From the NCBI RefSeq assembly GCF_002943425.1, contig NZ_PTRA01000008.1, positions 64,501 to 128,500 of the forward strand: 64,000 nt of DNA, in the 5' to 3' direction. A program made the position numbers and the translations under genes. Origin of the DNA: Siphonobacter curvatus (lineage in GTDB: Bacteria > Bacteroidota > Bacteroidia > Cytophagales > Spirosomataceae). The notes beneath the pieces were generated by a model. It was not told the DNA's origin and did no database searches. It saw nothing but the letters and a program-made list of their open reading frames with translations. Shown here piece by piece: positions 26,853-34,969 of the stretch; within the stretch, counting starts at the first letter, position 1, and each line of letters starts with the position of its first letter.

Positions 26853-27326
26853 CTATTCGGTAACTACGGGTTCTGATTTCCGGAGTTGCCAGGTTACCCC
26901 CAGCCAGCTACGGAAATTACCCGTTTTAAAATCCTGACGTGAGTACGGGGTAAGCTCAAAGGAAATACCTAGTTGAGGAACTTTAACCAGCGGCGTAACC
27001 CGCGTACCAACGCTGAGAAAATAACCCTGTACTAACCGCGTTTTGGAGTCAACCAGCTTACCTACAATACCCAAATTGGCTCCTACGCCCGCGTAAAACA
27101 AATGCTGGGGTTTGCGAACAAACGTGACCATCGGAGCCAGCTCGGTGTTAAGGGAAGAAAAAATGGAATTGGTTTGAAAGCGAGCCTCCCCCCAGATGCG
27201 ATGACGGGGATTACTACTGACCGTCAATACACTGTTAAAGGGATAATAGCCGACTACGACCTGAGCACACAGCGACTGAAAAGCCGAAGTCAGCAGTAGC
27301 CCACTCAGCAGGTAAAGAAATTTCAT
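26853..27326 (-). CDS. Probable outer-membrane or secreted protein, unknown function
   Basis: A 157-aa protein from the ATG at 27326 with a signal peptide (MKFLYLLSGLLLTSAFQSLCAQ). The mature part is beta-rich (RIWGEARFQTNSIF, FYAGVGANLGIVGK, LGISFELTPYSRQDF) and ends with alternating strand SWLGVTWQLRKS, consistent with a small eight-stranded barrel. No close family is recognised. A TAnnTTTG element at 27342-27349 supports this start over a TTG at 27344 inside it. Confidence 0.7.
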   Translation of the reverse strand: MKFLYLLSGLLLTSAFQSLCAQVVVGYYPFNSVLTVSSNPRHRIWGEARFQTNSIFSSLNTELAPMVTFVRKPQHLFYAGVGANLGIVGKLVDSKTRLVQGYFLSVGTRVTPLVKVPQLGISFELTPYSRQDFKTGNFRSWLGVTWQLRKSEPVVTE

Positions 27327-27341
27327 ACGTGAAAGTTTTGC

Positions 27342-27349
27342 CAAAAGTA
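27342..27349 (-). promoter_or_regulatory. -7 promoter element for the outer-membrane protein gene
   Basis: Minus-strand TACTTTTG, 15 nt upstream of the ATG at 27326. It overlaps the alternative TTG start. Confidence 0.55.
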
Positions 27350-27402
27350 CGATTCTCTGGTGCTCATTAGCTAGGGGTTGGGAATTTGGCTCTTGCCTTG
27401 CC

Positions 27403-27410
27403 TACCTTTG
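27403..27410 (+). promoter_or_regulatory. -7 promoter element for the flippase gene
   Basis: TACCTTTG (TAnnTTTG) with a TTG 22 nt upstream at 27378-27380, 44 nt before the ATG at 27455. Confidence 0.55.
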
Positions 27411-27454
27411 CGGAACGTACACGAGAATATTCTGCTAGGTACGGAAAGACTTGT

Positions 27455-28990
27455 ATGGGTGTTTTGAAGAAACTAGCCAGTGACACGGCTCTGTATGGTG
27501 TCAGCAGTATTTTGGGTCGGGTGATTGGCTATCTGCTGGTACCGTTACACACGGCCGTATTTGGTCCCGGACCTTTAGCTGAACAGGTAACGTACTTTCT
27601 TTGGGTAGCCTTACTCAATGTGATTTACGTTTTCGGGATGGAAACCACGTTTTTCCGCTTTGCTTCCCGGGAGAAGGATCGTTTTCAGGAATTCTACAAC
27701 CTGTCAATTACGGCGATCCTGACGGTAAGCTGCATCGGTTCAGGAATGATCATTCTGCTTTCTTCATCCATTGCCGAGGAATTTGGGTATCCGGGTCGGG
27801 GACAGCTGGTTTCCTGGCTAGCCATTATTATGATCATTGATGCTGTGGTCGCCATCCCCTACGCCCGGATCCGGCTCGAAAAACGTCCCCGGAAATTTGT
27901 CGCCATTCGCGTTTCCAATATCCTTCTTAACGTGGGATTGAATTTCTATTTCCTCTGGTTCTGCCGGAACATTCACGAAGGCAATTTTCTACCTTTTCTG
28001 AAAGGCACCTGGTTCTTCAACTACAATCCCGCATTGGGAGTGGGTTATATTGTTTTTGCGAATCTCATTGCCAATCTGGCCACGATTCCCATGTTATGGG
28101 GAGAGCTTCGGGATTTTCGCTTTCGCTGGGACTGGAACGCCTTCAAGCCCATGTGGATCTACGCATACCCCATCCTTATTCTGGGCTTAGCGGGTAATTT
28201 CAATCAGCTTTTTGACCGGCTGGTGCTCGAACGCTGGTTACCCGAAGGGTTCTATCCGGGTCATACCTCGAAGGAAGCTTTAGGAATTTACGGTAACGTA
28301 TATAAGCTTTCCATTTTTATGAGTCTGGTGATTCAGTCATTCCGTTACGCGGCTGAGCCTTTCTTTTTTTCCAAGGCGGAAGACAAAAATGCTCCGAGTG
28401 TATTTGCGGACGTCATGAAATGGTTTGTGATTGTCTCAGTACTGATCTGGGTAGTTGTTTCGCTGAATCTGGATGTAGTGGCCCATCTGTTCCTCCGGCG
28501 GAAAGAATACTGGGAGGGTTTGCCCGTCGTACCCGTGTTGTTATTGGCGAATCTGTTTCTGGGCGTGTACTACAACTTAACGGTTTGGTTCAAACTTTCG
28601 GATAAAACCCAATATGGTACCTTACTGACATTTATCGGAGCAGCGGTTACATTGGTTGCCAACTTTGCCTTGATTCCCTGGCTAGGTTACATGGGGTGTG
28701 CCATTGCCTTTGCTCTCTCCTGTCTGGTCATGATGGTAGCCTGTTATGTACTGGGCGACAAATATTATCCCATTCCATATCACGTAACTTCAGCCGTGGG
28801 GTATATCGGGGTGGGTGGAGTATTGATTGGGCTTTCTTCCTTGTATACGTTCTCTAATCTCTTTGTTTCGGCCCTCGTACATGGCTTGTTCGTACTAGTG
28901 TTTTTGGTGGGTATACTGGTTGTGGAGCAAAATGCGTTACCACCCGCCATTCGAAAAAAATTAAAGTTTTTACCCGTTAAAAATGGGTAA
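27455..28990 (+). CDS. Polysaccharide/lipid-linked oligosaccharide flippase (MATE/Wzx-like)
   Basis: A 511-aa membrane protein with about 14 hydrophobic helices. The N-terminus LASDTALYGVSSILGRVIGYLLVPLHTAVFGP is the Wzx/MurJ-type MOP superfamily start, and the C-terminal polysaccharide-biosynthesis domain follows. It probably flips a lipid-linked saccharide or related lipid across the inner membrane. No glycosyltransferases are adjacent, so the cargo is unknown. The ATG at 27455 is downstream of a promoter that the longer frame (27386) would overlap. Confidence 0.85.
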   Translation: MGVLKKLASDTALYGVSSILGRVIGYLLVPLHTAVFGPGPLAEQVTYFLWVALLNVIYVFGMETTFFRFASREKDRFQEFYNLSITAILTVSCIGSGMIILLSSSIAEEFGYPGRGQLVSWLAIIMIIDAVVAIPYARIRLEKRPRKFVAIRVSNILLNVGLNFYFLWFCRNIHEGNFLPFLKGTWFFNYNPALGVGYIVFANLIANLATIPMLWGELRDFRFRWDWNAFKPMWIYAYPILILGLAGNFNQLFDRLVLERWLPEGFYPGHTSKEALGIYGNVYKLSIFMSLVIQSFRYAAEPFFFSKAEDKNAPSVFADVMKWFVIVSVLIWVVVSLNLDVVAHLFLRRKEYWEGLPVVPVLLLANLFLGVYYNLTVWFKLSDKTQYGTLLTFIGAAVTLVANFALIPWLGYMGCAIAFALSCLVMMVACYVLGDKYYPIPYHVTSAVGYIGVGGVLIGLSSLYTFSNLFVSALVHGLFVLVFLVGILVVEQNALPPAIRKKLKFLPVKNG

Positions 28991-29105
28991 AAGTCTAAGT
29001 AATGAATTTATTGTACTATTTTTGTGACTCTTCACAAAAAAAATAATACAGAGATTTCAGGCTTGTCTTCCGAATATGATTTGGTGAAGGAGGGATTTTC
29101 AGCTC

Positions 29106-29113
29106 TATTTTTG
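29106..29113 (+). promoter_or_regulatory. Candidate sigma-gene -7 element
   Basis: TATTTTTG (TAnnTTTG) with TTTGG 22 nt upstream. The hairpin at 29140-29164 would fall in its leader. Confidence 0.4.
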
Positions 29114-29139
29114 GAAAGTATTGTTAAAATCTGTTAAAA

Positions 29140-29175
29140 CCGTGTCAGATGGGCTCAGACACGGCTTGGCGTTTT
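29140..29175 (+). terminator. Hairpin with T tract, terminator or attenuator
   Basis: CCGTGTC (29140-29146) pairs with GACACGG (29158-29164), followed by CTTGGCGTTTTT. It may end the flippase transcript or sit in the leader of the sigma gene. Confidence 0.6.
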
Positions 29176-29280
29176 TGGTATTTTGCTGGAAGAGATTAAT
29201 TTTGAATGCTACAATAAAAAAAACACGGATAGGAGATACTACATGAAGCACAGCTTTACGTTAACTAAACTGGAAAGTAA

Positions 29281-29880
29281 ATGGCAAAAGTCCAATTTAG
29301 CGACAGTGAGCTGGTTTCGCTGTACATCCGTGGAAATGAGCGTGCCTTTGAACATTTAGTCAATCGCTATAAATCGAAGGTTTACACGACTATTTACCTC
29401 ATCGTTAAGGATTCATTCGTTGCAGAAGATCTTACGCAGGATACCTTTATCAAGGCCGTAGATACGCTGCAATCGGGTAAGTACAACGAAGAAGGTAAAT
29501 TCCTTCCCTGGATCATTCGAATCGCACACAACCTCGCTATTGATTACTTCCGCCGGGAGAAACGCTACCCTGAAGTGGTGTTCGAGGACGGCAGCAATGT
29601 GTTTAATACGCTGGAATTTGCAGACGACTCCATTGAGGCGGCTACCATCCGAAAAGAAACGTATGAACACCTGAAGGAACTCATTACGCGGCTTCCCGAG
29701 CCACAACGCGAAGTGCTGGTTATGCGGCATTACGAAGACATGAGTTTCCAGGAGATTGCTGACGCCACGGGCGTTAGTATTAACACCGCCTTAGGCCGTA
29801 TGCGTTATGCTCTCATTAACTTACGGAAAATGATGAGTAAACACGTTCGGACGTATGATACAAACCTTTACACAAAATGA
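29281..29880 (+). CDS. ECF (sigma-70 family) RNA polymerase sigma factor
   Basis: A 199-aa sigma factor with region 2 (YKSKVYTTIYLIVKDSFVAEDLTQDTFIKAV) and region 4 (RLPEPQREVLVMRHYEDMSFQEIADATGVSINTALGRMRYAL). There is no sigma 1.1 or region 3. The layout fits the RpoE/SigW-like ECF class that is abundant in Bacteroidota. The stop overlaps an 83-aa gene that starts at 29855, so the two are translationally coupled. That neighbour may modulate it. The target regulon is unknown. Confidence 0.93.
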   Translation: MAKVQFSDSELVSLYIRGNERAFEHLVNRYKSKVYTTIYLIVKDSFVAEDLTQDTFIKAVDTLQSGKYNEEGKFLPWIIRIAHNLAIDYFRREKRYPEVVFEDGSNVFNTLEFADDSIEAATIRKETYEHLKELITRLPEPQREVLVMRHYEDMSFQEIADATGVSINTALGRMRYALINLRKMMSKHVRTYDTNLYTK

Positions 29881-30106
29881 CATTCTTCGGTACGCATACG
29901 AAGAAACAAGCACGGAAGAAAACCAGCAGATCGAAGAACTGCTCATGCACGACCATGAGTTACTGCTCTTCTATCTGGATATTATGGACCTGAAAGCCGG
30001 ATTAAACAAAGTAGAGCTGCAGCCATCCACCCGCGTTACGGATACTATTCTGGAATACTCGCGAGCGAGTCGCCAGAAGAACCAATCCCGTCAGGAATCA
30101 TACTGA
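29855..30106 (+). CDS. Small protein overlapping the sigma gene, possible regulator
   Basis: An 83-aa acidic protein (MIQTFTQNDILRYAYEETST), with a helical core HDHELLLFYLDIMDLKAGLNK and no membrane segment. Its ATG overlaps the end of the sigma gene by 26 nt in another frame, a configuration typical for anti-sigma or co-regulator genes. It lacks the zinc motif HxxxCxxC of ZAS anti-sigma factors. The end of the gene forms the left arm of the downstream terminator. The role is inferred only from position. Confidence 0.7.
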   Translation: MIQTFTQNDILRYAYEETSTEENQQIEELLMHDHELLLFYLDIMDLKAGLNKVELQPSTRVTDTILEYSRASRQKNQSRQESY

Positions 30107-30126
30107 TTCAGCGGGATTGGTTTTTT
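30082..30126 (+). terminator. Terminator of the sigma operon
   Basis: CCAATCCCG (30082-30090) pairs with CGGGATTGG (30112-30120), followed by six T. The left arm is inside the 83-aa coding sequence. Confidence 0.85.
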
Positions 30127-30140
30127 ATTATCTTCGCGTA

Positions 30141-30172
30141 CCCCCTCTCTCTTCGGGAGTCGGGGTTTTTTT
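30141..30172 (+). terminator. Hairpin with T tract immediately before nth
   Basis: A C-rich arm (CCCC..CTC) pairs with GGGAG..GGGG, then seven T ending at 30172, only 4 nt before the nth ATG. It may be an attenuator if the TATCTTCG element at 30129-30136 is the nth promoter. Confidence 0.6.
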
Positions 30173-30176
30173 GCTT

Positions 30177-30851
30177 ATGACTAAGAAAGAACGCTACGCT
30201 GGTGTATTGGCGTATTTTACCGAACACTTCCCGCAGCCCGAAACCGAGCTGAGTTACCGGAATCCTTACGAGTTGCTGGTATCCGTAATCTTATCGGCTC
30301 AGTGTACCGACAAACGCGTCAATCTCGTGACGCCTGCCCTGTTCGAGCGGTTTCCGACGCCTGAACTGTTAGCCTTGGCCACGCCCGATGAGGTCTTTAC
30401 GTACATTCGATCCATTTCGTATCCAAACAATAAGGCCAAACATTTGGTTGGAATGGCAAGGATACTGGTCGAAGAATTTGGTTCAGAAGTACCCGTCCGG
30501 ATTGAAGATTTACAGAAAATGCCGGGCGTGGGTCGGAAGACGGCGAATGTGATTGCCTCGGTTATTTATAATCAGCCAACCATGGCGGTCGATACGCACG
30601 TATTTCGGGTATCGCACCGGATAGGGCTGGTCAGCAAGACGGCTACGACGCCTTTAGCCGTTGAAAAAGAGCTGATGAAGTACATTGCCAAGGATCTGGT
30701 ACCGAGGGCTCATCACTGGCTGATTCTGCACGGACGATACGTTTGCGTAGCCCGTTCGCCCAAGTGTTTAGAATGCCCGCTGACGGAATTTTGTCAGTAC
30801 TTTCAGAAAAATCTCCTGCTGGTACCTGGCGGAAGGAAGTTAAACGAATAA
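30177..30851 (+). CDS. nth: Endonuclease III
   Basis: A 224-aa bifunctional DNA glycosylase/AP lyase for oxidised pyrimidines. The helix-hairpin-helix MPGVGRKTANV carries catalytic Lys121, and Asp139 lies in MAVDTHVFRVSHR. The [4Fe-4S] cluster ligands are C190, C197, C200 and C206 (C-x6-C-x2-C-x5-C). The ATG at 30177 gives the canonical start; the longer frame from 30117 overlaps two terminators. It lies in the same direction as the sigma operon but is separated from it by those terminators. Confidence 0.94.
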   Translation: MTKKERYAGVLAYFTEHFPQPETELSYRNPYELLVSVILSAQCTDKRVNLVTPALFERFPTPELLALATPDEVFTYIRSISYPNNKAKHLVGMARILVEEFGSEVPVRIEDLQKMPGVGRKTANVIASVIYNQPTMAVDTHVFRVSHRIGLVSKTATTPLAVEKELMKYIAKDLVPRAHHWLILHGRYVCVARSPKCLECPLTEFCQYFQKNLLLVPGGRKLNE

Positions 30852-30924
30852 TTGCTGAAGGAGAACGGTTTTTTGTGCACTTTTGCCGAAGTCCGATTTA
30901 TCTACAAGCGTACGAATACATCCT

Positions 30925-31707
30925 ATGTTCAATCTTACACCGGCCGTACGAATTATCCTGATTCTTAATGTAGCGGTATTTGCTGCTCAGAACCTGTTAG
31001 TACCCAATCTGGATGAATGGTTAGGACTGCATAATTTCAGTTCTCCGCTTTTCAATCCGATTCAGATGGTTTCCCACATGTTCCTGCACGGCAATCTGGG
31101 GCATATTTTCAGTAACATGTTCGCCCTGATTATGTTTGGTCCAGGACTGGAGCAATTGTGGGGTACCAAACGATTTACCTTTTTTTATCTATTTACGGGC
31201 ATTGGAGCAGGCCTACTGTATTCGGGAATCAACTACTATGAGATAAGTCAGTTGAAAGAAGCGGCTCTGTTGTTTATTCAAGACCCCGATCCCACAAACT
31301 TCGTAGGTTTTGTGAACGATTACGCTCCAAGGCTCAATTCAATACCTGAAGTACGACGGTATCTGGAAAATCCGGACGTGGCTCTGTACCAAAATCAGTG
31401 TATTTATTTGACGAAGCAGTACGTGAGCTTAGCGTTAAATGCTCCGATGGTAGGGGCTTCCGGAGCTATTTTCGGATTACTAATGGCCTTTGGAATGTTG
31501 TTCCCCAATACTACGTTGTTTTTGTTGTTCATTCCCTTTCCAATCAAGGCTAAATATTTTGTAGCTTTATATGGAATATTTGAGTTATACTCTGGTTTAC
31601 ACCGCACTCCCGGCGATAACGTGGCACACTTCGCTCACATCGGCGGAATGCTTTTTGCTTTTATTTTAATTCGGTACTGGGCCGGGCAACGGAAAAATTT
31701 CTATTGA
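30925..31707 (+). CDS. Rhomboid family intramembrane serine protease (first of two)
   Basis: A 260-aa membrane protease from the ATG at 30925. Signature elements: HGNLGHIFSNMFALIMFG (TM2 with Asn), catalytic Ser in GASGAIFGLLMAFG and catalytic His in HFAHIGGMLFAF. A soluble loop of about 75 residues containing DPDPTNFVGFVNDYAPRLN lies between TM3 and the Ser helix, longer than in GlpG. It is separated from the second rhomboid gene by 100 bp. Substrates are unknown. Confidence 0.9.
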   Translation: MFNLTPAVRIILILNVAVFAAQNLLVPNLDEWLGLHNFSSPLFNPIQMVSHMFLHGNLGHIFSNMFALIMFGPGLEQLWGTKRFTFFYLFTGIGAGLLYSGINYYEISQLKEAALLFIQDPDPTNFVGFVNDYAPRLNSIPEVRRYLENPDVALYQNQCIYLTKQYVSLALNAPMVGASGAIFGLLMAFGMLFPNTTLFLLFIPFPIKAKYFVALYGIFELYSGLHRTPGDNVAHFAHIGGMLFAFILIRYWAGQRKNFY

Positions 31708-31807
31708 TCAGGCATTATTTTTTTTAAGATTTACAGGAGCCGTATGCGTTAGCTTTCATAACTAAGTATAGGGTAACCATGGGAACTATTAACGCTATTT
31801 TTTAGCT

Positions 31808-32713
31808 ATGAGCGGCTTTGTCGACGATATCAAGGAGGCTTTTTCCAGAAGAGACAATGGGTTGATTCAGTTGATTCTGATCAACGTTTTTGTATTCTTG
31901 GTTTTGTTAGTAATTCAGGTAAGCTTTAGTCTGGCCGGAAAACCCGGTATCTACGGGATGATTCTCGACCAGATAGCGATGAAACCTAATCTGGGCCACA
32001 TTCTGTATAAACCCTGGACCCTACTAACGTACTGCTTTGTCCATCAGCAGGTACTGCATATTTTATTTAATATGCTGTTTCTCTTCTGGTTTGGTCAATT
32101 GGTACAGGAGTATCTAGGGAGCCGTCGGTTGGTGAGTATTTACCTGCTGGGTGGTATTTTTGGTGGATTGATCTATCTGACCTTATACAACGTAGTTCCT
32201 TATTTTCAGGCCAATCTGGAAGAACTAAACATTGGAGCTTCGGGAGCCGTATACGCCGTAATGCTTGGTGCGGCCACACTCTTACCAAACTATACATTCC
32301 ACGTACTGATTATCGGTCCCGTTCGGATTAAATACATTGCAGCCTTCTGCGTAATCGTTTCTTTCGCCCAGATTCCCGGTACCAATGCGGGCGGAAACAT
32401 TGCTCACCTGAGTGGAGCTTTATTTGGTTATTTGTACATCCGAATGCTACGTCGGGGTATTGATCTGGGCCAACCCGTCGAAGCCGTACTGGATTTTTTC
32501 AAACGCCTGTTCGCCCGCGAACCGCGACCAACGATGCAGGTCAAGTACCGTTCACAAACGCGGACGAGCTTTACGACGTATAGCACGACTACGGAAGATT
32601 ATCCCGGCGATGAAGAAATAGACGCGATTCTGGATAAGATTTCGAAATCCGGTTATGAAAGTCTTACGCGGGAAGAAAAGCAGAAGCTTTACAAAGCCAG
32701 TCAGAAGAATTAA
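31808..32713 (+). CDS. Rhomboid family protease with C-terminal extension (second of two)
   Basis: A 301-aa protein. VHQQVLHILFNMLFLFWFG, GASGAVYAVMLGAATLLP (catalytic Ser) and NIAHLSGALFGYLY (catalytic His) show an active rhomboid core. The C-terminal ~80 residues are soluble and end with the DDI/EEIDAILDKISKSGYESLTREEK motif seen as a small domain in other Bacteroidota rhomboids. It is next to another rhomboid gene, a common tandem in this phylum. A terminator follows. Confidence 0.9.
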   Translation: MSGFVDDIKEAFSRRDNGLIQLILINVFVFLVLLVIQVSFSLAGKPGIYGMILDQIAMKPNLGHILYKPWTLLTYCFVHQQVLHILFNMLFLFWFGQLVQEYLGSRRLVSIYLLGGIFGGLIYLTLYNVVPYFQANLEELNIGASGAVYAVMLGAATLLPNYTFHVLIIGPVRIKYIAAFCVIVSFAQIPGTNAGGNIAHLSGALFGYLYIRMLRRGIDLGQPVEAVLDFFKRLFAREPRPTMQVKYRSQTRTSFTTYSTTTEDYPGDEEIDAILDKISKSGYESLTREEKQKLYKASQKN

Positions 32714-32721
32714 AGGAAGCA

Positions 32722-32745
32722 CCCCTCGCCTACCGAGGGGTTTTT
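32722..32745 (+). terminator. Terminator after the second rhomboid gene
   Basis: CCCCTCG (32722-32728) pairs with CGAGGGG (32734-32740), followed by five T. Confidence 0.85.
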
Positions 32746-32792
32746 CAATGAGGGATACGAAGGATTATACGGCACCTAACCGGTTTTTACCG

Positions 32793-32800
32793 TACCTTTG
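32793..32800 (+). promoter_or_regulatory. dxs -7 promoter element
   Basis: TACCTTTG (TAnnTTTG). Transcription would start near 32806, leaving a leader of about 135 nt before dxs. Confidence 0.6.
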
Positions 32801-32805
32801 TCCTC

Positions 32806-32941
32806 GTTTTTACCAAAACCCACGTTAGCCTACGAAACATTTCGTGACTTTCAAGGGTTTAAGACTCACAGTTCATCTATGAATCATGGAATGAGCGAGT
32901 GCTAACGAGTAACTCATTCAGTTCCTGAATCCCCTTATGCA
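32806..32941 (+). promoter_or_regulatory. Structured dxs leader, candidate cis-regulatory RNA
   Basis: Seen directly: hairpin ACGAA/TTCGT (32832-32836 / 32841-32845); a long-range pair CGTTAGC (32823-32829) with GCTAACG (32901-32907); stem GAATGAG (32889-32895) with CTCATTC (32913-32919); and a competing stem ATTCAG (32916-32921) with CTGAAT (32925-32930). The last two stems share bases 32916-32919, so they are mutually exclusive and end 12 nt before the ATG. No TPP-riboswitch motif is evident. Confidence 0.4.
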
Positions 32942-34870
32942 ATGCTTATTACGCCTGGTCCTTTGCTAGCTCAAATTGACACCCCTGAGGAATTGCGGAA
33001 GTTGGATAAATCGCAATTGGTTCAGGTCTGCCAGGAGTTACGTCAATTCATTGTTGATAATGTCTCCGTCTACGGCGGACACTTTGGAGCTAGCTTAGGG
33101 GTGGTAGAGCTCACGGTAGCCCTGCACTACGCCCTGCATACGCCCGAAGATCAGATTGTTTTTGACGTTGGGCACCAGGCTTACGGCCATAAAATTCTTA
33201 CCGGTCGCCGCAATCGCTTTCATACCAACCGTTTCTACGGGGGGCTTTCGGGTTTTCCCAAACGTAAGGAAAGTCCTTATGATGCCTTTGGCGTAGGTCA
33301 CTCATCTACGTCGATTTCAGCGGCCTTGGGCATGTCGGTTGGAGCCTTGCACAACGGTAATACCCAACAGCAGCACGTAGCCATTATTGGCGATGGGGCT
33401 CTGACGGGGGGTATGGCCTTCGAGGCCATGAACCACGCAGGTTCGCTGAAGGATACGAATTTGCTGATTGTTCTCAATGACAATTGCATGAGTATCGATC
33501 CGAATGTAGGAGCTTTAAAGGATTATCTGACGGATATTACTACGTCTCATACCTACAATCGGGTCAAAGATGAAATCTGGAACCTGCTCGGTAAAATGAG
33601 TAATTTCGGACGGACTGCTCAGGAGATCGTTTCGAAGATCGAAAATGGCCTTAAAGCGACGCTACTGCATCAGAGTAATCTTTTCGAATCCCTGAATTTA
33701 CGGTATTTCGGTCCCGTAGACGGGCATGATGTCGATCATCTGACAGAAATTTTCTCGGATCTGAAAGCCATTCCGGGGCCCAAAATTCTGCACTGCGTAA
33801 CCGTTAAGGGCAAAGGATACGGTCCGGCGGAAAAGGATCAGACCAAGTGGCACGCTCCCGGAAAATTTGATAAGATTACCGGGGAGATTTTCAAGAAAGT
33901 ATACGAGAAACCCCAGCCACCGAAATACCAGGAAGTATTTGGTAATACGCTGGTGGAACTGGCGGAACAGAATGCTAAAATCGTAGGCGTGACCCCCGCC
34001 ATGCCGAGTGGTTCTTCTATGAATATCATGATGAAGGCCATGCCCGAACGGGCTTTCGATGTGGGCATTGCGGAACAGCACGCGGTTACGTTTTCAGCGG
34101 GTATGGCTACCCAAGGCCTGACGGTATTCTGTAACATCTACAGTACTTTCATGCAGCGGGCCTATGATCAGGTTGTACACGACGTTTGTATTCAGGAGTT
34201 ACCCGTCGTTTTCTGTCTGGACCGGGCTGGTTTTGCCGGAGCCGACGGACCAACGCACCACGGAGCCTACGACATCGCTTTTATGCGTTGTATTCCGAAT
34301 ATGATCGTAGCCTCTCCCATGAACGAGCAAGAGCTACGCAACCTGATGTACACGGCTCAAAGTGACAGGGTACAATCCGGTACTCAATCCATCACGATCC
34401 GGTATCCCCGGGGCGAAGGCGTGATGCCCGACTGGCGTACGCCCTTCGAACTGATCGAAATCGGTAAAGGTCGTAAGGTACAAGATGGCGAAGAAGTTGC
34501 GATTCTGACCATCGGGCCGATTGGTAATTACGTACCTAATGCCTGCCAACTGCTCGAAAAAGAGGGATTGACCCCCGCTCATTACGATCTGCGTTTTGTG
34601 AAGCCGTTAGACGAAGCTCTGTTACATGAAGTGTTCCAGAAGTTTGATAAAGTCATTACGGTAGAAGATGGCTGTCTGATGGGAGGTATGGGTTCTGCAG
34701 TGGTGGAATTTATGACGGAACATGGGTATACGGCTAAAGTAAAACGACTGGGTATTCCGGATCGCATCGTTGAACACGGAGAACAACTTGAACTGCACCG
34801 GGAATGTGGGTTTGATCCCGAGGGAATCGCCCGGGCGGTACGCGAACTGGCGGTTTTGACTTTAGTCTAA
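32942..34870 (+). CDS. dxs: 1-deoxy-D-xylulose-5-phosphate synthase
   Basis: A 642-aa thiamine diphosphate enzyme that condenses pyruvate and glyceraldehyde 3-phosphate in the first step of the MEP isoprenoid pathway. GHSSTSISAALGM, GDGALTGGMAFEAMNHAG and LNDNCMSIDPNVG carry the TPP/Mg site; DRAGFAGADGPTHHGAYDIAF is the transketolase-like pyrimidine domain; DVGIAEQHAVTFSAGMA has the catalytic Glu. Length is normal. It is transcribed from its own promoter behind a structured leader. Confidence 0.95.
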   Translation: MLITPGPLLAQIDTPEELRKLDKSQLVQVCQELRQFIVDNVSVYGGHFGASLGVVELTVALHYALHTPEDQIVFDVGHQAYGHKILTGRRNRFHTNRFYGGLSGFPKRKESPYDAFGVGHSSTSISAALGMSVGALHNGNTQQQHVAIIGDGALTGGMAFEAMNHAGSLKDTNLLIVLNDNCMSIDPNVGALKDYLTDITTSHTYNRVKDEIWNLLGKMSNFGRTAQEIVSKIENGLKATLLHQSNLFESLNLRYFGPVDGHDVDHLTEIFSDLKAIPGPKILHCVTVKGKGYGPAEKDQTKWHAPGKFDKITGEIFKKVYEKPQPPKYQEVFGNTLVELAEQNAKIVGVTPAMPSGSSMNIMMKAMPERAFDVGIAEQHAVTFSAGMATQGLTVFCNIYSTFMQRAYDQVVHDVCIQELPVVFCLDRAGFAGADGPTHHGAYDIAFMRCIPNMIVASPMNEQELRNLMYTAQSDRVQSGTQSITIRYPRGEGVMPDWRTPFELIEIGKGRKVQDGEEVAILTIGPIGNYVPNACQLLEKEGLTPAHYDLRFVKPLDEALLHEVFQKFDKVITVEDGCLMGGMGSAVVEFMTEHGYTAKVKRLGIPDRIVEHGEQLELHRECGFDPEGIARAVRELAVLTLV

Positions 34871-34897
34871 TCGATAAGAAATTAGTAAAATGCTGTG

Positions 34898-34925
34898 AAA
34901 GCCCGTTCCTTAGGAATGGGCTTTT
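34898..34925 (+). terminator. dxs terminator
   Basis: AAAGCCCGTTCC (34898-34909) pairs with GGAATGGGCTTT (34913-34924) with one G:T pair and a TTA loop, then T residues. Confidence 0.85.
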
Positions 34926-34969
34926 TACTTGGTATTTAATACATTTGAAGTAGAAGAAGCTCAACTGCC

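Larger units (their letters stand above)
28991..29280. other. Intergenic region flippase-sigma factor
   Basis: It contains a T-tract hairpin at 29140-29175, -7-like elements at 29017-29024 and 29106-29113, and a 38-codon frame that begins at 29243 behind AGGAG and overlaps the start of the sigma gene in another frame. Confidence 0.6.

Noticed and set aside
32806-32941. TPP riboswitch before dxs
   Set aside because: The leader lacks the thi-box signature segments; only generic stems are visible.
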